From contig NZ_CP009283.1 in NCBI RefSeq assembly GCF_000758625.1, positions 3,173,501-3,237,500 on the forward strand: a stretch of DNA of 64,000 nt, given 5' to 3'. This document shows, piece after piece, positions 46,564-53,639 of the stretch. This DNA comes from Paenibacillus sp. FSL R7-0273 (GTDB taxonomy: Bacteria; Bacillota; Bacilli; Paenibacillales; Paenibacillaceae). The notes beneath the pieces are model-generated. The model worked only from the letters and a program-made list of their open reading frames with translations, was not told where the DNA came from and did not search any database. A program made the position numbers and the translations under genes. Positions within the stretch are counted from its first letter, which is position 1. Every line of letters begins with the position of its first letter.

Positions 46564-46648
46564 TATATTCTCGTATAACCCCGCAGCCGTTAAGGCATGG
46601 ATAGGGCGGGGGTTTCTACAGGAAGCCTATTCTTCCTAACTACGATGA
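46564..46648 (+). promoter_or_regulatory. Purine (guanine-class) riboswitch aptamer, variant P2 loop
   Basis: Core elements match the purine class: junction 1/2 TATAA (46574-46578), P2 arms CCCCGC (46579-46584) and GCGGGG (46606-46611), junction 2/3 GTTTCTAC (46612-46619), P3 GGAAG/CTTCC and junction 3/1 AACTA with the C that selects guanine or hypoxanthine. Loop 3 CCTATT can pair with ATAGG at the end of loop 2, as the class requires. Loop 2 is unusually long and contains its own GCC-GTTAA-GGC hairpin. P1 is weak. It precedes an EamA transporter gene. Confidence 0.72.
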
Positions 46649-46693
46649 TAAAGACCCGCCTAAGCGGTCCTTATCCCGGAGTTAGGATTTTTT
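46634..46693 (+). terminator. Riboswitch expression platform (competing terminator)
   Basis: TCCTAACTACG (46634-46644), which is part of P3 and junction 3/1 of the aptamer, can pair at 10 of 11 positions with CGGAGTTAGGA (46677-46687), and TTTTTT follows. Aptamer and terminator therefore exclude one another, which predicts that ligand binding permits readthrough. Confidence 0.65.
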
Positions 46694-46743
46694 GCGTGTT
46701 CCGGCAGTTGTCAGATTTAAAAGATTCAGGAGGCATATTCAAC

Positions 46744-47697
46744 ATGAAAGACATGAAATACTTATTATCTGTTCTTATCGGAGCCATGAGCTACGGGATT
46801 TTATCAACCATAGTGGTGCTGGCTTACGGCCAGGGCTACAAGCTTGGGGAGGTTGTGGGCACACAGCTGCTGACCGGCTGTATTCTCGCCTGGCTGCTGG
46901 CCGGCTTCACGAAGGTCAGAGCGGGCCGCAGGCTGCGAAGCAGCAGTAACACACCGGCTGCAGGCAAGCCTGCGTTTCAGGCCTTAACCTGGAAGCACCG
47001 CGGCCTGCTGATGCTGGCCGGAGCTCCGACTGTCGTTACAGGGCTGCTGTATTATCAGTCACTGCGCTATATTCCGGCATCGCTGGCCATCATTCTGCTG
47101 TTCCAGTTTACCTGGATCAGCGTGCTGATTCAGTCTGTGAGCAAGCGGCAGCGTCCGGATAAAATTACAATGCTGACCCTGCTGCTGCTGTTCGGCGGCA
47201 CTCTGCTGGCTGCAGGTGTCCTGGGCCAGGGAGCCTCGGAATTTAACCTGCTAGGGATTGCACTTGGTCTGCTGTCAGCTGTCAGCTACTCCATGTTCAT
47301 TATTTTCAGCGGAAAAGCCGTTCCGGCAGCACATCCGGCCTACCGCAGCGCATGGATGGTTACCGGCGGCATGGTCCTGCTGTTCATCATGTTCCCGCCG
47401 CACTTCCTCTTTAACGGTCTGCTGTGGGGGCCGCTGCTGCTGTTCGGATTTCTGCTTGGCCTGTTTGGCGCCTTCATTCCGCCGCTTCTGTTCGCAATCG
47501 GTGTTCCGCATATCGGCGGCGGCATGGCCGGTATTCTCGGCGCTGTTGAGCTTCCGGTAGCTGTGCTGATGTCCTCCTTCGTGCTGAATGAGCATGTGAG
47601 CGGCCTGCAGTGGATCGGAGTTGTGCTCGTCCTGCTCGGTGTCGTGCTGCCTGAGCTGTATAAGCTGCGCTGGAGAAGCACAGAGGCTGTAGCTTAA
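46744..47697 (+). CDS. EamA/DMT-family transporter
   Basis: This inner-membrane carrier of 317 residues has ten hydrophobic helices in two EamA repeats (the second one includes GGMAGILGAVELPVAVLMSSFVLNE, the conserved end of EamA domains). DMT carriers export amino acids, nucleobases, nucleosides or drugs. The start is the ATG at 46744 with AGGAGG ten bases upstream; the upstream in-frame stretch is the riboswitch leader. Control by a guanine-type riboswitch, probably switching on with ligand, makes purine export a plausible role. It is a single gene with its own terminator. Confidence 0.88.
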   Translation: MKDMKYLLSVLIGAMSYGILSTIVVLAYGQGYKLGEVVGTQLLTGCILAWLLAGFTKVRAGRRLRSSSNTPAAGKPAFQALTWKHRGLLMLAGAPTVVTGLLYYQSLRYIPASLAIILLFQFTWISVLIQSVSKRQRPDKITMLTLLLLFGGTLLAAGVLGQGASEFNLLGIALGLLSAVSYSMFIIFSGKAVPAAHPAYRSAWMVTGGMVLLFIMFPPHFLFNGLLWGPLLLFGFLLGLFGAFIPPLLFAIGVPHIGGGMAGILGAVELPVAVLMSSFVLNEHVSGLQWIGVVLVLLGVVLPELYKLRWRSTEAVA

Positions 47698-47709
47698 ACC
47701 AGCCCGCTC

Positions 47710-47763
47710 AAAAAGGGTGTCCCGGAAGCCGTGAAAACGGCGGCTGGAGACACCCTTTTTTTG
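47710..47763 (+). terminator. Terminator after EamA gene
   Basis: AAAAAGGGTGTC and GACACCCTTTTTTT form a stem with a GCCG-containing inner hairpin. Confidence 0.92.
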
Positions 47764-47789
47764 TATCCGGACCATCCCGGAAACAGGAA

Positions 47790-48545
47790 TTACTGCTTGC
47801 TGCTGCACACGGCGATATAGTTCAGGTCCTTGCCTGTAGTATTAAAGAAGCTGTACATTTTTTTGAACTGTTCGCGGTTTTCCTTTTTCATCGCATTTCT
47901 GAAGATACGCACCGTACCCGCCAGGCCTTCATCCCGCAGCATGCCTTTAATGCTCATCAGGGACATCCGGCCGCTTGCATGATCCACCCTTTTGAAGCCG
48001 GCTCCATTAAACAGGCCTTCCCAATTGGAGACAGGCAGCGGCTCCACATTGACATTAATCGTTCTGCGCAGCTCAGCCAGCTCATCAGCCATATTGTCCT
48101 TGGCAAAGGTAATATCATGCGTCAGCAGCACGCCTCCGGGCTTAAGCACCCGGAAGTACTCGGCAACAGCCTTTTCCTTCGCGCTCTGGTTCAGCATGGT
48201 CAGCATCGCTTCATTAATTACAACGTCAAAGCTGTTATCCTCAAAAGGCAGCTTCATCGCGTTTCCCTGCTTCACCTGAATATAACCCTCAAGCCCGGCA
48301 GCCTTGATATTGCCTCTGGCTTTATCCAGTGCCCGGTTATCCATATCGATCCCGGTGATCTGGCATTGATACTGCTTCGCCAGCTGAATGGAGGTTGTGC
48401 ACATATTGCAGGCTACCTCCAGCACTTTGCTGCTGCTGCTCAGCCCGGCATGTCCGATCAGCCAGTTGGTTGCAGCCACGCCGCCGGGACGCAGCCTTTT
48501 TTTGCCCAGCTTGGCCAGGAAATTATGCCCTACTTCCTTTTTCAC
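47790..48545 (-). CDS. Class I SAM-dependent methyltransferase
   Basis: This 251-residue cytosolic methyltransferase has a Rossmann core: motif I VLEVACNMCTTS (~37-48; the usual Gly-rich loop is ACNMCT), ITGIDMDNRALDKAR (motif II), VKQGNAMKLPFEDNSFDVVINE and the LKPGGVLLTHDI block. The substrate is unknown. Translation starts at the GTG at 48545, nine bases after AGGAGG that lies inside the preceding cupin gene, so coupling to that gene is likely. It is the last gene of a cupin-cupin-methyltransferase operon. Confidence 0.87.
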   Translation of the reverse strand: MKKEVGHNFLAKLGKKRLRPGGVAATNWLIGHAGLSSSSKVLEVACNMCTTSIQLAKQYQCQITGIDMDNRALDKARGNIKAAGLEGYIQVKQGNAMKLPFEDNSFDVVINEAMLTMLNQSAKEKAVAEYFRVLKPGGVLLTHDITFAKDNMADELAELRRTINVNVEPLPVSNWEGLFNGAGFKRVDHASGRMSLMSIKGMLRDEGLAGTVRIFRNAMKKENREQFKKMYSFFNTTGKDLNYIAVCSSKQ

Positions 48546-48906
48546 CGAGACGCACCTCCTTTTTCTCTGGCTTTACCACCGTCAGCAGCATCTGGAACGC
48601 TTCCTCCGCATACAGGGCGTGGGGAATATTGGCCGGAAGAATAATGGTCTCGCCGGCTTTTACGTCATACTCCTTGTCGGCAATGGTGATGCGGGCCAGT
48701 CCTGATAAAATATTGACCATGGCGTCGCCCGGAGAGGAATGCCCCCCGATCGACGAGCCTTTGTCCAGTGACAGGAGAGTCATGGCAAGGCTTGGGCGCT
48801 GCACCAGCGTCAGGCTGGACACCTGCTGCTCTTCAATAGTAATAATGCTGCGAAGATCAATAACCTCTGCATGAGGCAGCTTTTTGATATACATTTCTTG
48901 TTCCAT
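48523..48906 (-). CDS. Cupin-domain protein
   Basis: This 127-residue protein is a single-domain beta-barrel cupin with the second-motif PANIPHALYAEE and a first motif in which GGHSSPGDAM supplies a His. Such cupins bind a metal or a small ligand. AGGAGG lies ten bases before the ATG at 48906. It overlaps the methyltransferase gene by 23 bases and follows another cupin gene by 18 bases. Confidence 0.85.
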   Translation of the reverse strand: MEQEMYIKKLPHAEVIDLRSIITIEEQQVSSLTLVQRPSLAMTLLSLDKGSSIGGHSSPGDAMVNILSGLARITIADKEYDVKAGETIILPANIPHALYAEEAFQMLLTVVKPEKKEVRLGEKGSRA

Positions 48907-48924
48907 GCTGTTTAAGCCTCCTGA

Positions 48925-49263
48925 TTAAAGTCTGATTTGCAGAAATTTGGCGCCTGCCGGAGCAGCGAATTCATGCCAGGTGTCTGCCTGCACCCATAAT
49001 GAGGTTCCTTCTGTCAGGCAGCTTAAGCTGCCGTCCACCAGCATATGGAGCTCACCTTCAAGCACATGTATGAGCTTAGCGAAGGGAGAGGTCTCGGAGC
49101 TGATCGTTTCATCCTGAGCCATGGCATAAAGAACCCACTCAGGTGCTGCTGAATCCCGGCCGGGCAGACCCTCAAAGCTGAGCGGCCTGCTGGCAATCCG
49201 GTGAGGTTTGATGTCAATCATATTTTTTAGCGAGAAAGGGGTTCCCGCGCTGATTCCGCTCAT
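48925..49263 (-). CDS. Cupin-domain protein
   Basis: This 112-residue cupin has ETSPFAKLIHVLEGELHMLVDG and the closing QADTWHEFAAPAGAKFLQI, typical of metal- or ligand-binding single-domain cupins. I start it at the ATG at 49263, five bases after a perfect GGAGG; an in-frame ATG at 49299 has no ribosome site. It leads the three-gene operon, with a Fur-like box and a perfect palindrome in the divergent promoter region shared with a Crp/Fnr-type regulator. Confidence 0.83.
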   Translation of the reverse strand: MSGISAGTPFSLKNMIDIKPHRIASRPLSFEGLPGRDSAAPEWVLYAMAQDETISSETSPFAKLIHVLEGELHMLVDGSLSCLTEGTSLWVQADTWHEFAAPAGAKFLQIRL

Positions 49264-49320
49264 GTCGGCCTCCTGTATCAGTTGATAGTTTTTTTGCATT
49301 TGATATAATGAAGCTAAATA

Positions 49321-49335
49321 TGAGAATCGTTCTCA
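49321..49335. promoter_or_regulatory. Fur-like box before the cupin operon
   Basis: TGAGAATCGTTCTCA is a perfect 7-1-7 inverted repeat related to the Fur consensus (the GAGAAT variant is seen in many iron-regulated promoters). It lies 58 bases upstream of the cupin start and 66 bases from the divergent regulator. Confidence 0.6.
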
Positions 49336-49369
49336 TTTATTGAATTGTAGCAGAGTTTTCACTTTAACT

Positions 49370-49387
49370 CTGTTGCCATGGCAACAG
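49370..49387. promoter_or_regulatory. Perfect 18-bp palindrome at the Crp/Fnr gene start
   Basis: CTGTTGCCATGGCAACAG is a perfect palindrome that runs into the AGGAGG ribosome site of the Crp/Fnr-type gene. It is a strong candidate for autoregulation, since a bound dimer would block initiation. Confidence 0.6.
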
Positions 49388-49400
49388 GAGGAAGATAAAT

Positions 49401-50096
49401 ATGCAGGAATATATGGATAAAATCCGCAGCACCGTGTTATTCAAAGGCTTCCTGGAGCATGAAGTGCTGGCTGCGCTGCATTGTCTGCAGGGAACGGTCA
49501 GGGATTATGCCAGAAAGGAAGTTGTTTTTGAGCAGGAGGCGCTCCTGGATTCAGCAGGAATTATCCTTTACGGCAATGTACTGCTGTGTAAGGAAAATAT
49601 TACGGGAGCGCGGCTGATTTTCTCAGAGCTGGAGAGCGGCGATATTCTGGGAGAGACAGCGCTGCGCCTTGCGCAGGAGCCCAGCGGCTATGAAGCCGTA
49701 GCAGGCTCTGACTGCAGGATTCTGTTCATCCAGATCAGCAAAATCATCCGGCCGGGCCATCAGACCTGCCAGCTACGGGCGCGGATTATTGAGAATATGA
49801 TGGCGCTGCTGCTTGAGAATAACCGGGCAGTCTACCAGAAGCTTGATCTGGTCTCGCATAAGTCCCTCCGGGAAAGGGTGCTGCATTATTTGAGCCTGCA
49901 GGCACAGAAGAACAATTCCGCAAGCTTCGAAATCCCCTTCAGCCGCAGCGACCTTGCTGATTATCTGACAGTTGACCGCAGCGCCTTGTCCAGAGAGCTG
50001 CAGCGGATGGCCCAGGACGGGCTGATCACGATTTCACGCAACCGCTTCGAGCTGCTGGGTGAGCATGTGCCCGCAAGTGAGCAGGGAAGCCGCTGA
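49401..50096 (+). CDS. Crp/Fnr-family regulator
   Basis: This 231-residue regulator has an N-terminal cyclic-nucleotide-like sensor barrel (~10-120; YGNVLLCKENITGARLIFSELESGDILGE) and a C-terminal winged helix (~150-220; SRSDLADYLTVDRSALSRELQRM). There are no N-terminal cysteine clusters for an iron-sulfur centre as in Fnr; single cysteines are scattered. It is divergent from the cupin operon and has a perfect palindrome over its own ribosome site. Target and signal are not evident; the layout suggests control of the cupin/methyltransferase genes. Confidence 0.88.
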   Translation: MQEYMDKIRSTVLFKGFLEHEVLAALHCLQGTVRDYARKEVVFEQEALLDSAGIILYGNVLLCKENITGARLIFSELESGDILGETALRLAQEPSGYEAVAGSDCRILFIQISKIIRPGHQTCQLRARIIENMMALLLENNRAVYQKLDLVSHKSLRERVLHYLSLQAQKNNSASFEIPFSRSDLADYLTVDRSALSRELQRMAQDGLITISRNRFELLGEHVPASEQGSR

Positions 50097-50161
50097 TTCA
50101 TGAATCCCATATATGTCCAATAGTCACAATAGGCCAACAACACATATCAGGAGGCTGTGAC

Positions 50162-51094
50162 ATGACACAATTACAGAAGTCTTTGGCGAAAACAGGCAGA
50201 GCCGTACTGCTGGGTGCAGCTCTGGCAATTGCGGGCGGTACCGCAGCTGTTGGTGCACAGCCGGCCTCTGCGGCTTCAGCAACAGAAGCCCAGGCCGTCT
50301 ATAACCAGTTCAGTAAATATGTAAGCAATCCGTCAAGCCTTGCCCAGGCCCGAAAATATCTGATCAATCATATTGGCAAAGCCGGCTCCTGGTACGCAAC
50401 CGTGATGACGCTGCAGCTGGAGAATGCCCAGAGGGCGGAGCTGGACCGCTTCTCGGAGAAAATCTACCCGGAGCATGTGCAGAAGGTGCTGATGGATGCT
50501 AAGGTTACCAATGATCTCACCTATACAGAGCTGCTGAAGCGGGTTAAGGACTCAGGTGTACGCAAGCTTATTGAAGAGACCTGGGATAAGGGCTACAAGC
50601 TGGAAACGAGCGAGGGAATGTATTATCCGGTAATGCATTATGAGGGCTACAAGGTATTTAAGCCCCATATCGGCAAGGATATTGCCGCCTATTTTGATAT
50701 CATGGCTACCGAGACCAACAGACCGTCAGCTTTCGACGCCGCGATTGTAATTACCTGGGATGAGCTAATCGGCAGAGCAGCAATTATGAGTGATTATGTT
50801 GACGATTATCCGAATTCGAACCGGGCAGCTGCAGTGCGTGAGCAGCTTTCCTATACTGTCCCGAGCGTACTGATCGGGGCGAACAATACACCTGCTTACG
50901 ATTATGATACCAACGAACTCGACCCTGAGCTCCGCAGAGCCTATGATGATGTTCTGCTGGAGGGGCCGGGAGACAATACAGTGCTGAATATTATTGCCAG
51001 GCTGATCCCGCTGCTGGACGCTTCCGGAAATAAGCATACAGAAGAGGTTTCAGCTTATCTGGACCAAGTGATAGACAGCTACACTGAACGCTGA
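50162..51094 (+). CDS. Secreted alpha-helical protein of unknown function
   Basis: I do not recognise this 310-residue protein. It has a clear signal peptide (residues ~1-39; AAALAIAGGTAAVGAQPASA region, cleavage after ASA) and a mature part that is mostly helical and acidic, with no cysteine and no catalytic motif that I can name. AGGAGG precedes the ATG. It is a single gene followed by a strong terminator. Homologues in Paenibacillus are expected to be annotated as hypothetical proteins. Confidence 0.75.
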   Translation: MTQLQKSLAKTGRAVLLGAALAIAGGTAAVGAQPASAASATEAQAVYNQFSKYVSNPSSLAQARKYLINHIGKAGSWYATVMTLQLENAQRAELDRFSEKIYPEHVQKVLMDAKVTNDLTYTELLKRVKDSGVRKLIEETWDKGYKLETSEGMYYPVMHYEGYKVFKPHIGKDIAAYFDIMATETNRPSAFDAAIVITWDELIGRAAIMSDYVDDYPNSNRAAAVREQLSYTVPSVLIGANNTPAYDYDTNELDPELRRAYDDVLLEGPGDNTVLNIIARLIPLLDASGNKHTEEVSAYLDQVIDSYTER

Positions 51095-51110
51095 TGCTTT
51101 AAAAAGGCCA

Positions 51111-51143
51111 AAAAGGGCAGCCCCATTAACGGGCTGCCCTTTT
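51111..51143 (+). terminator. Terminator after the secreted helical protein
   Basis: AAAAGGGCAGCCC and GGGCTGCCCTTTT form a 13-bp stem with a seven-base loop. Confidence 0.92.
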
Positions 51144-51284
51144 GGATGGAGCATGAGGGAGCAGGTTCCGCTTTTTTATTGTTTAGGAAATTAAACAATC
51201 CCCAAAATGTGGATAACTTCGATGAAAAATAGAGGAGGGATGAACGTGAAGAAACGTTGTTCTTTTCCATAGAGCTGGAGTGAA

Positions 51285-51438
51285 TAGCTGTAGTTTGTAC
51301 ACTTATTATGCTCATTTCGGCTCTAAAGAGTATAATGGGGATTTTTAATTGTACAGACTGCAGTTAAAATGAAAAATCAGCTCTTTTCGAGCCGTATAGT
51401 TGTAGAAAGTGCAGTTATAATCAAGAAGCAGCCCCGCA
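51285..51438. repeat. Intergenic repeat block with direct and inverted copies
   Basis: GTACAGACTGCAGTTAAAAT (about 51351) and GTAGAAAGTGCAGTTATAAT (about 51402) are diverged direct copies. The left part (TAGCTGTAGTTTGTAC to ACTTATTATG, about 51288-51311) is a diverged inverted relative. Two GAGCYG-type elements (CTCATTTCGGCTC and AGCTCTTTTCGAGC) alternate with them. There is no reading frame; the pattern resembles dispersed repeats in Paenibacillus spacers. Confidence 0.5.
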
Positions 51439-51740
51439 TTACGGCCCAATAGGCGGGATACGGGCTGTGGGGCTGTTTCGAATGGGGACATTATTGTTTG
51501 TTGCCCCTAGCTGCAACAGAGCAAGGCTGCATTCCTTCATATTAATCGCAATCTCCTCTTGCTGCGACAGCCAGCTGACGGTGGCGCCAAGCTGCCGGCT
51601 GATAACGCGCAGCGGCAGAGAAATTGAGCCGTTCACAATGAACAGCGGTGTGGCCAGCAGGGCTATGTTTTACCGCTTATCTTTGTCTCTCCGCTCACGG
51701 TATGAATGAAGGCGGAGAGCTGGCGGTGGTGCAGGTAGTT
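51439..51740 (-). pseudogene. Decayed copper-amine-oxidase-N-like domain gene
   Basis: The minus strand encodes ISLPLRVISRQLGATVSW followed by LSQQEEIAIN, the signature of the copper-amine-oxidase N-terminal-like module. The matching upstream part (VSGETKISGKT) is in another frame, ended by a stop, so at least one frameshift separates them. No start codon with ribosome site or signal peptide remains, and the C-terminal part runs into spacer. It is a remnant of the surface-protein family also seen at 19043 and 45024. Confidence 0.6.
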
Positions 51741-51844
51741 ACTATTTTGTCCTGCATAATTTGTTTCAGCCAGCCGTGACGAGGGTATAAGATTACTTAT
51801 TATTTCAGAAGATTTAGAATAACAGCAACAGGAGGTATCGGTCT

Positions 51845-52357
51845 GTGTCAGTACATACTTATTTACGGAAAGCAGGACAACCGCTTCTCGCGGGAGTTCT
51901 GATTTTAGCACTTACTGCCTGCGGTTCCGCCGCTAACGAACCGGAGCAGTCCGGTTTAGACAGCCTGCAGAAACGCACGTCTGTCCTGGAACAGGAGCTT
52001 GCCATGCAAAAGCAGCAGATTGCGGAATTGGAGCAGCGGATTGCTGTGCTCCAGGCAGAGGGTAGCGCAGCCCCGCAGCCTTCTCCTGCAAACAGTCCAT
52101 CCGCCGAAACTTCCGGAAATGGGCCGGCAGGTCAAGGTGATGGCGTAATTATAACTTTTGCGCAATATCAGCAGCTCAACATAGGCATGACCTATGATGA
52201 GGTGCGAGCGATAATCGGCGGAGACGGCCAGGCACTGAGTGAATCTGCAGGGATGATCGTGTACTCCTATTTGGGGTCCTCCTATAGTGGAGGCAATGCC
52301 GTGCTCACCTTTTCTGACGGCAAGCTGCTGAATAAAGCGCAGAGCGGCCTGAAATAG
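51845..52357 (+). CDS. Coiled-coil lipoprotein with SmpA/BLIP-like domain
   Basis: This 170-residue surface lipoprotein has the lipobox LTAC (Cys26), a coiled coil (~residues 38-72, SLQKRTSVLEQELAMQKQQI), a Ser/Pro/Ala-rich linker (~74-97) and a C-terminal fold of the DUF3862/BLIP-like kind (ITFAQYQQLNIGMTYDEV and onward). This is an arrangement seen in small Gram-positive lipoproteins of unknown function. Translation starts at a GTG at 51845, eight bases after AGGAGGT. It is a single gene with its own terminator. Confidence 0.82.
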   Translation: MSVHTYLRKAGQPLLAGVLILALTACGSAANEPEQSGLDSLQKRTSVLEQELAMQKQQIAELEQRIAVLQAEGSAAPQPSPANSPSAETSGNGPAGQGDGVIITFAQYQQLNIGMTYDEVRAIIGGDGQALSESAGMIVYSYLGSSYSGGNAVLTFSDGKLLNKAQSGLK

Positions 52358-52393
52358 ACAGATTTGTATCATCCAAAAGGACGTAATCATAAG

Positions 52394-52442
52394 AAAAAGG
52401 ACTGAACAGTATCCCGGAAAGGGAAGTGCTCAGTCCTTTTTT
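52394..52442 (+). terminator. Terminator after the coiled-coil lipoprotein
   Basis: AAAAAGGACTGA and TCAGTCCTTTTTT arms surround an imperfect inner stem. Confidence 0.88.
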
Positions 52443-52582
52443 ACATAAAAAAAACGCCTTATTTATGGCGAAAATGTGAAACTTATAAAATTTATACCTC
52501 TATTATATCATAAAATAACAAAAAAATCAAGTGTTGTTTGCCCGGGCTGCCGGATGATACAACTGGAGTGAGGTGATAAAAG

Positions 52583-53497
52583 ATGAAAAATAGAAGCTTA
52601 ACTGCTCTGGTCAGCGCGTTTGCCAGAGCCTATCATGCAGAGCATAACCAGCATCCCGTATTTAATGATAGTCTTGCAAGAGCTATGCTGACAGATGAGG
52701 AGTACCATAACATTGGAGTTCAAATGTCCCAAGGAATCGGGTTCTTTTTGCCGGAATTCAAAGGTTCACAGGAGGAAGCGCTGCGGGCAGTTGTTGACCT
52801 TCAGCTGTCTCCGACTCCGCTTGGCCGGGCAGCCTTTGCCGAGCAGTCACTGCATAATGCGGTAATGCTGGGAGCAGGCCAGTATCTGATCCTTGGGGCC
52901 GGCTATGACACGTTTGCTTACCGCCAGCCGGAGTGGGCAAGTCAACTGCAGATCTTCGAGATTGATCATCCTGCAACTGCTGAAGACAAGCGGCGTAGAA
53001 CAGCCGAGCTTCTTCCCCCGAAGCCTGCCAATGTACATGAGGTGCCTGCTGATTTGGCAGAAGCACGGTGGGAGAAGCTCCTCCTGGCGGCTCCGGAATT
53101 TGATCCGTCCCGCATCAGCTTCAGCAGCCTGCTGGGCATCAGCTATTATTTGCCTAAGCCAGCCTTCAGGCAGCTGCTGTCCGGCCTGTCAGATATGCTT
53201 CCGGCGGGAAGCAGCTTCGTGTTTGATTATCCCGACGGACTTACATTTACTCCGGAAGCCGGAGAACGGACTCAGAAGCAGGTTGTGATGGCCGCACAGG
53301 CAGGCGAGCCGATGCAGGCAAGCTATACTTATCCGGAGCTGGAGCAGCTGCTGGAAGATTGCGGGCTCCTTATCTACAGGCATCTGACACCGCCGGAAAT
53401 AACCAAAGAGCTGTTTCAGGCTTACAATGACAGCCAGCCGGAGCATCCCCTTAGTGCATTTGATAATGTGAACTATTGTCTGGCGGTAAAAAGCTGA
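52583..53497 (+). CDS. SAM-dependent methyltransferase, TIGR00027/LCMT-like
   Basis: This 304-residue methyltransferase of the leucine-carboxyl-methyltransferase-like family shows the motif I LILGAGYDTFAYR (~103-115), FEIDHPATAEDKRRR (motif II) and the GISYYLPKPAFRQLL segment. Relatives methylate carboxyl or hydroxyl groups of natural products; the substrate here is unknown. AGTGAGGTGA precedes the ATG. It is followed by a Fur box and an iron-type binding protein but has no visible link to them. Confidence 0.85.
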   Translation: MKNRSLTALVSAFARAYHAEHNQHPVFNDSLARAMLTDEEYHNIGVQMSQGIGFFLPEFKGSQEEALRAVVDLQLSPTPLGRAAFAEQSLHNAVMLGAGQYLILGAGYDTFAYRQPEWASQLQIFEIDHPATAEDKRRRTAELLPPKPANVHEVPADLAEARWEKLLLAAPEFDPSRISFSSLLGISYYLPKPAFRQLLSGLSDMLPAGSSFVFDYPDGLTFTPEAGERTQKQVVMAAQAGEPMQASYTYPELEQLLEDCGLLIYRHLTPPEITKELFQAYNDSQPEHPLSAFDNVNYCLAVKS

Positions 53498-53586
53498 TCG
53501 TCCAGCAGCTGTTAAGCAGTTCGTCCATGCTATTGGCCCAAAAAATCCATGTTCAAAGCCGGCAGATTTCTCTATCATAACTACTA

Positions 53587-53601
53587 TGATAATGATTCTC
53601 A
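53587..53601. promoter_or_regulatory. Fur box before the lone binding protein
   Basis: TGATAATGATTCTCA matches the 7-1-7 Fur consensus at 13 of 15 positions and lies 38 bases upstream of the start at 53640, over the probable promoter. Confidence 0.8.
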
Positions 53602-53639
53602 TTATTAACAAAATACATTTTGGAGAGTGGTAGTAGGCT

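Noticed and set aside
52445..52475. Hairpin CGCC/GGCG with a T-run on the minus strand
   Set aside because: It would terminate leftward transcription, but no minus-strand gene lies nearby; probably a decayed element.
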